Positions 60,494-64,000 of a DNA stretch of 64,000 nucleotides are shown here, one piece after another; position 1 is the stretch's first letter; the number at the start of each line of letters is the position of its first letter. This DNA is from Gemmatimonadaceae bacterium. GTDB taxonomy: Bacteria; Gemmatimonadota; Gemmatimonadetes; Gemmatimonadales; Gemmatimonadaceae. The translations under genes were made by a program, and so were the position numbers. Under the pieces are notes generated by a model that was given only the letters and a program-made list of their open reading frames with translations, was not told the origin of the DNA and made no database searches. Location of the stretch: positions 25,307 to 89,306 of the forward strand of contig JBBJNV010000019.1 of assembly GCA_037721215.1 (NCBI GenBank), read 5' to 3'.

Positions 60494-61786
60494 CTACGGG
60501 CGGCGCCGCTTGTCCACCACGACTACGCCGCCCTTCATCACCCACCGCACCCGGTTAATCACGACGCCGATGTCGGCGAGTGGATCGCCCTCCACCGCCA
60601 CGATGTCGGCAAGATAGCCAGGCGCCACAGCGCCAAGCTCCTTCTCCTTGCCCAGCAGCTCGGCGCCGACCGTGGTCGCTGTGGCGAGCGCCTGTGCGGG
60701 CGTCATGCCGATCTTCACATACCAGCCGAGTTCGCGCGTGTTCTGGCCGAACATCGTGAACACGGCGTCGGATCCCATGGCGAAGCGCACGCCGGCACGG
60801 AACGCGCGCCGGGCCGTTTCGGTGTTCCGCTCCCGATACGCGTCCATCGCGGCGGCCTGCGCGTCGCTGTATCCGAACTCGGCGCGATATTCCGAGTAGT
60901 ACCGATTGTGGTCGATCGTCGGCACATACACGGTGCGACGTCGCGCCATCTCGGCAAGGGTCGCGTCATCCAGATCGGTGGCATGCTCCACGGACTCCGC
61001 CCCCACGGCGATCGCATCGCGCCCACCTTCGGCGCCATACGAATGAATGGCGATGCGCCGGCCGAGGGCATGCGCGGCGTCGGTGGCGGCGCGCATCTCG
61101 GCGAGCGAGAAGGTCTGGGTGCCCGTCACGTCGGCCGCGCTGCCGGTAGAGCCGTACATTTTGATCACGTCGGCGCCTCCGTCCACCTGCGCCTTGATCG
61201 CGGCGGGAATGTCCGATGGGTCCGCGATGCGTGCCCGCGCGATGATCGACAGGGGGTTGGGATTGGCCGCCGTGGGCCGAAGCCGTCCCAGGCCGTGTCC
61301 GGAGACGAACATGCGCGGCCCCGGGAATGCCCCGCGCGCGATCAGATCGCGCATGGCGACGTCGGTGAAGTCGCGCGAGCCAAGGTCGCGCACCGTGGTG
61401 ACTCCGGTCTCGAGCGTGCGCAGCGCGTTTTCCTGCGCGAGAAAGACCGAAACGGCCGAGTTGCGAGCGCCATGCTGTTGCCATGGATTGGTGCCCGGTT
61501 GGCGATCCCAGTAGTACGTCATGTGGGTATGCGCGTCGATCAGCCCGGGGATGGCGGTGTAGCGACGCAGGTCTGTCACCTTGGCGCCGCGCGGAATGGC
61601 CCGCGAGCCGGTGCCCACCGACACGATGCGTTCGCCCTCCACGACGACGACCGCGTCGCGCATCGTGCGCCCGGTACCGTCCACGAGTGATCCGAAGCGA
61701 AGCGCGACCATCCGGTGCGTGGGTGTCTGTGCCGTGGCGGACATCGCGAACGCCATCAGCGCGGCGCCGAGGAGAGTGCGCATCAT
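60494..61786 (-). CDS. secreted amidohydrolase (imidazolonepropionase-like)
   Basis: A 430-residue enzyme with a signal peptide (about 1-20, MAFAMSATAQ). AIPGLIDAHTHMTYY holds the HxH, Lys lies in GADVIKMYGSTG, His in IAIHSYGAEG and VEHATDL, and Asp in AMGSDAVFTM. It overlaps the PQQ-dehydrogenase stop (ATGA). It is a paralogue of the 57.4-kb gene in fold, but on the other strand. Confidence 0.88.
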   Translation of the reverse strand: MMRTLLGAALMAFAMSATAQTPTHRMVALRFGSLVDGTGRTMRDAVVVVEGERIVSVGTGSRAIPRGAKVTDLRRYTAIPGLIDAHTHMTYYWDRQPGTNPWQQHGARNSAVSVFLAQENALRTLETGVTTVRDLGSRDFTDVAMRDLIARGAFPGPRMFVSGHGLGRLRPTAANPNPLSIIARARIADPSDIPAAIKAQVDGGADVIKMYGSTGSAADVTGTQTFSLAEMRAATDAAHALGRRIAIHSYGAEGGRDAIAVGAESVEHATDLDDATLAEMARRRTVYVPTIDHNRYYSEYRAEFGYSDAQAAAMDAYRERNTETARRAFRAGVRFAMGSDAVFTMFGQNTRELGWYVKIGMTPAQALATATTVGAELLGKEKELGAVAPGYLADIVAVEGDPLADIGVVINRVRWVMKGGVVVVDKRRRP

Positions 61787-63717
61787 CGTCTTCCGTCGAG
61801 GGAGTATGCCACCAGCTCTGCGTCTTCACCCCCACCGCTGGCGATGACGACGAACTGTCGTCCGTCCGACGAGCGATAGGTGATGGGATTGGCGTAGCCT
61901 CGTCCGGCACGAAGCGTCCGCTGCCACAGCACGCGTCCGTCGCGCGTGTCGAGTGCATAGAGCACGTTGCCGCCGCCGGTCGCGAAGATCACTCCGCCGC
62001 GAGTGACGGTGCCGCCAACGGCGCCAGCGACGCCGAGCGGTGGGAGTGAGACACCTTTCAGCAACGGATGATCTCGGATCGCCGGCGTGTCGCCGAGGGT
62101 GACCTGCCATCGCCGTTTGCCCGAGTCGAGGTCGATCGCCGTCATCGTCCCGTACGGTGGCTTGATGAGCGGCAGCGTGGTCGGCGGCACGTGATCGTTG
62201 CCGGCGGCGGAGTCGGGATCGGCGGTCACGCCGAGCGCGCTGCCGTTCAGGTCCACCGTGTACTCGTAGCCGATCGTGTCGTTGGGGACGCCTTTCCGGA
62301 TGCGATAGAGCACGGGGCTGTCGGTCGCTTTCACATAGAGCGTGCGGGTGTCGGGATCGAAGGCGGTGCTGCCCCATCCCGCCCCGCCGATCGAGCCCGG
62401 CATGACAATCGTGCCCTGCAGCGAGGGCGGCGTGAAGATGGGCCCGCTGCGGTACTTCGTGAAGATCTCCATCGCCCGGCGCCGCAGCTCCGGCGTGAAG
62501 TCGATGAGATCGGTCTCGGTCACCTGCTGCCTCGAGAATGCAGCAGGCAGGGTCGGGACGGGCTGGGTGAGTGATGCGCGCTCGCCGGGCACATCGCTGG
62601 CCGGAACGGGACGCTCGGGAATCGGCCACACCGGCGCACCGGTGGCGCGGTCGAAAACGTACAGCCACGCCGTCTTCGACGGGACGACCACCACGTCGCG
62701 CGAGCGTCCCTTCCAGCGCATGGTCGCCATCACGGGTGGGGCGGGCAGATCGTAGTCCCAGAGGCCATGATGCACGATCTGCTGGTGCCACACTCGGCGC
62801 CCCGTGCGTGCATCGAGCGCCACCACCGACTCGGCGAACAGGTTGTCGCCCTTGCGATCGCCCCCGTACCAGTCGTTGCTCGGAGTGCTTACGGGAAGAA
62901 AGACGAGGCCACGCCGCTGGTCCACGCTCATCGGCGCCCACACGTTGGTGTGGCCCATGTAGCGGTACGACCCGTCCTCCCAGGTACGCCAGCCGTACTC
63001 GCCCGAGTCGGGGATCGTCTTAAAGATCCACACGCGGCGGCCGGTGCGCACGTCGAAGGCTTGTACGTCGCCCGGCGGATCGTTTCGATAGCGCAGCCGG
63101 TCTCCTACCCCGTTGCCGACGATGACGAAGTTGCCATGAACCACCGGCGGCGACGTGTTGGTGTAGTGCAGCGTATCCACGGCGCGGCGGAGCTGGCGCA
63201 CGAGGTTCACGGTTCCCGCGTTGCCGAAGCTCGGGATCGGCTTCCCCGTCCGCGCGTCGAGCGCGATCAGCTTCCACCGCGCGTTGATGAACACCCGCCG
63301 CTCGCGCCCCGCGCTCCACGTCGCCACTCCGCGATGGACGAAGCCGGTTCCGTTGGACGGCTGGCCGCCGCGCCACACCTCGGGGTCATACGTCCAGAAG
63401 GGCACACCGGTGCGCGCATCGAGAGCAGCCACCGCGGCATACGGGGTGGAGACGTACATCGTGTCACCGATCACGACCGGCGACGCCTGGAACTGTCCCG
63501 GCCGCGCGGGCATCTGCCCCGGACCAGCCGGCACGGCGTGCTCACCCGTACGCCACGTCCACGCGACTTCGAGCCTGCTTACGTTGGCCCGGTTCACGTC
63601 GGCGAGCGGCGACCAACGCATCGCTCCCGCATCGCCGCTGGGCGTGGGCCAGTCCACCCCCTGCGCATGGATCGGGACGACGCCCGCGACCAGCGCGACC
63701 CCGGCGAGCCATCTCAC
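61783..63717 (-). CDS. PQQ-dependent dehydrogenase (quinoprotein, membrane glucose/alcohol-type beta-propeller)
   Basis: A 644-residue secreted protein (signal about 1-19, VVPIHAQ) with an eight-bladed quinoprotein propeller: repeated VVALDARTGRRVWHQQ-type W-motifs, WPTPSGDAGAMRWSPL at the start and GAVGGTVTRGGVIFATGGG near the end. It lacks a C-terminal cytochrome c domain and membrane helices. Co-operon with two amidohydrolases suggests oxidation of a product of these hydrolases (inference). PQQ synthesis genes are not in the window. Confidence 0.85.
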   Translation of the reverse strand: MRWLAGVALVAGVVPIHAQGVDWPTPSGDAGAMRWSPLADVNRANVSRLEVAWTWRTGEHAVPAGPGQMPARPGQFQASPVVIGDTMYVSTPYAAVAALDARTGVPFWTYDPEVWRGGQPSNGTGFVHRGVATWSAGRERRVFINARWKLIALDARTGKPIPSFGNAGTVNLVRQLRRAVDTLHYTNTSPPVVHGNFVIVGNGVGDRLRYRNDPPGDVQAFDVRTGRRVWIFKTIPDSGEYGWRTWEDGSYRYMGHTNVWAPMSVDQRRGLVFLPVSTPSNDWYGGDRKGDNLFAESVVALDARTGRRVWHQQIVHHGLWDYDLPAPPVMATMRWKGRSRDVVVVPSKTAWLYVFDRATGAPVWPIPERPVPASDVPGERASLTQPVPTLPAAFSRQQVTETDLIDFTPELRRRAMEIFTKYRSGPIFTPPSLQGTIVMPGSIGGAGWGSTAFDPDTRTLYVKATDSPVLYRIRKGVPNDTIGYEYTVDLNGSALGVTADPDSAAGNDHVPPTTLPLIKPPYGTMTAIDLDSGKRRWQVTLGDTPAIRDHPLLKGVSLPPLGVAGAVGGTVTRGGVIFATGGGNVLYALDTRDGRVLWQRTLRAGRGYANPITYRSSDGRQFVVIASGGGEDAELVAYSLDGRR

Positions 63718-64000
63718 GGGAAGACTCGTGCTGGCCCGGGGCTCATCGGCGGCTGCCGGTGCACCACGCCACCCTTCATCACGAAGGCGACGCGCATGAA
63801 TGCCTCGGCGTCAATGCGCGGGTCGCCGTCGAACGCAACGAGATCCGCGCGGTATCCCGGCGCGATGCGGCCGATCTCGCGGCCCAATCCCATCGATTCG
63901 GCCGAGAGCGAGGTGGCGGAGGTGATCGCGTCCACCGCGCTCTCGCCGTTGTCGCGGACGCGGCAGATTTTGAACAAGTTAAATCCGTCGCGAAACAGAC
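63714..64000 (-). CDS. amidohydrolase, C-terminal part (runs off the right edge)
   Basis: The frame is open to the right edge, so the start is outside. The visible ~95 residues show the closing region of imidazolonepropionase-like amidohydrolases: AVDAITSATSLSAESMGL, IGRIAPGYRADLVAFDGDP and VAFVMKGGVV. The stop overlaps the PQQ-dehydrogenase ATG (ATGA at 63714-63717), so it is the upstream gene of that operon. Confidence 0.8.
   Translation of the reverse strand, partial: LFRDGFNLFKICRVRDNGESAVDAITSATSLSAESMGLGREIGRIAPGYRADLVAFDGDPRIDAEAFMRVAFVMKGGVVHRQPPMSPGPARVFP

Overview
The window looks like a chromosomal segment of a soil-type Gram-negative heterotroph, most likely a member of Gemmatimonadota. 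That assignment is inference from style: signal-peptide and lipoprotein hydrolases, paired M16 peptidases, small outer-membrane barrels, tightly overlapping ATGA/GTGA gene junctions and frequent TTG/GTG starts. No rRNA, tRNA, IS element, prophage or CRISPR array is visible.

Layout. 1-7 kb: an SPFH/band-7 protein cut by the left edge, a KaiC-like double ATPase and histidine kinase unit, and a stand-alone LigD polymerase-domain protein. 7-17 kb: an NrtR-type regulator with its own operator, a YggX-GH3 pair, an aldo/keto reductase, a thioredoxin/NHL protein whose redox Cys is encoded by in-frame TGA (probable selenoprotein), an MBL hydrolase, an H1-like basic protein, an esterase and a Crp/Fnr regulator. 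16.6-23.6 kb: arginine biosynthesis, argC-argB-argD-smr on the minus strand with argR upstream, and divergent argG-argH. 23.6-30.3 kb: OM barrel, cold-shock protein, ispG, a Wzz/BY-kinase-like protein with msrC and an HD hydrolase, and a cupredoxin lipoprotein. 30.4-37.9 kb: a complete histidine operon, hisGDCHABFN(IE), headed by a His-rich leader peptide and an intrinsic terminator (attenuator). 37.9-42.8 kb: M16 peptidase pair, murB, OM barrel and a decayed vapBC. 42.8-49.9 kb: a serine operon, serA, FAD D-2-hydroxyacid dehydrogenase, serB, class-V aminotransferase, ending in an ABC-F ATPase gene. 50-64 kb: hydrolases, a phd/relE module with a broken toxin, then a visibly GC-richer stretch of secreted amidases, amidohydrolases, an M20 peptidase and a PQQ dehydrogenase running off the right edge.

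Several transcription units (nrtR, argC, the his leader, phd) have a good -35/-10 pair placed so that transcription would begin at or within about 2 nt of the start codon. This suggests that leaderless mRNAs are common here. The most notable single observation is the TGA-containing thioredoxin-like gene at 11516-12970, with homology running through the TGA and a hairpin at bacterial SECIS distance.
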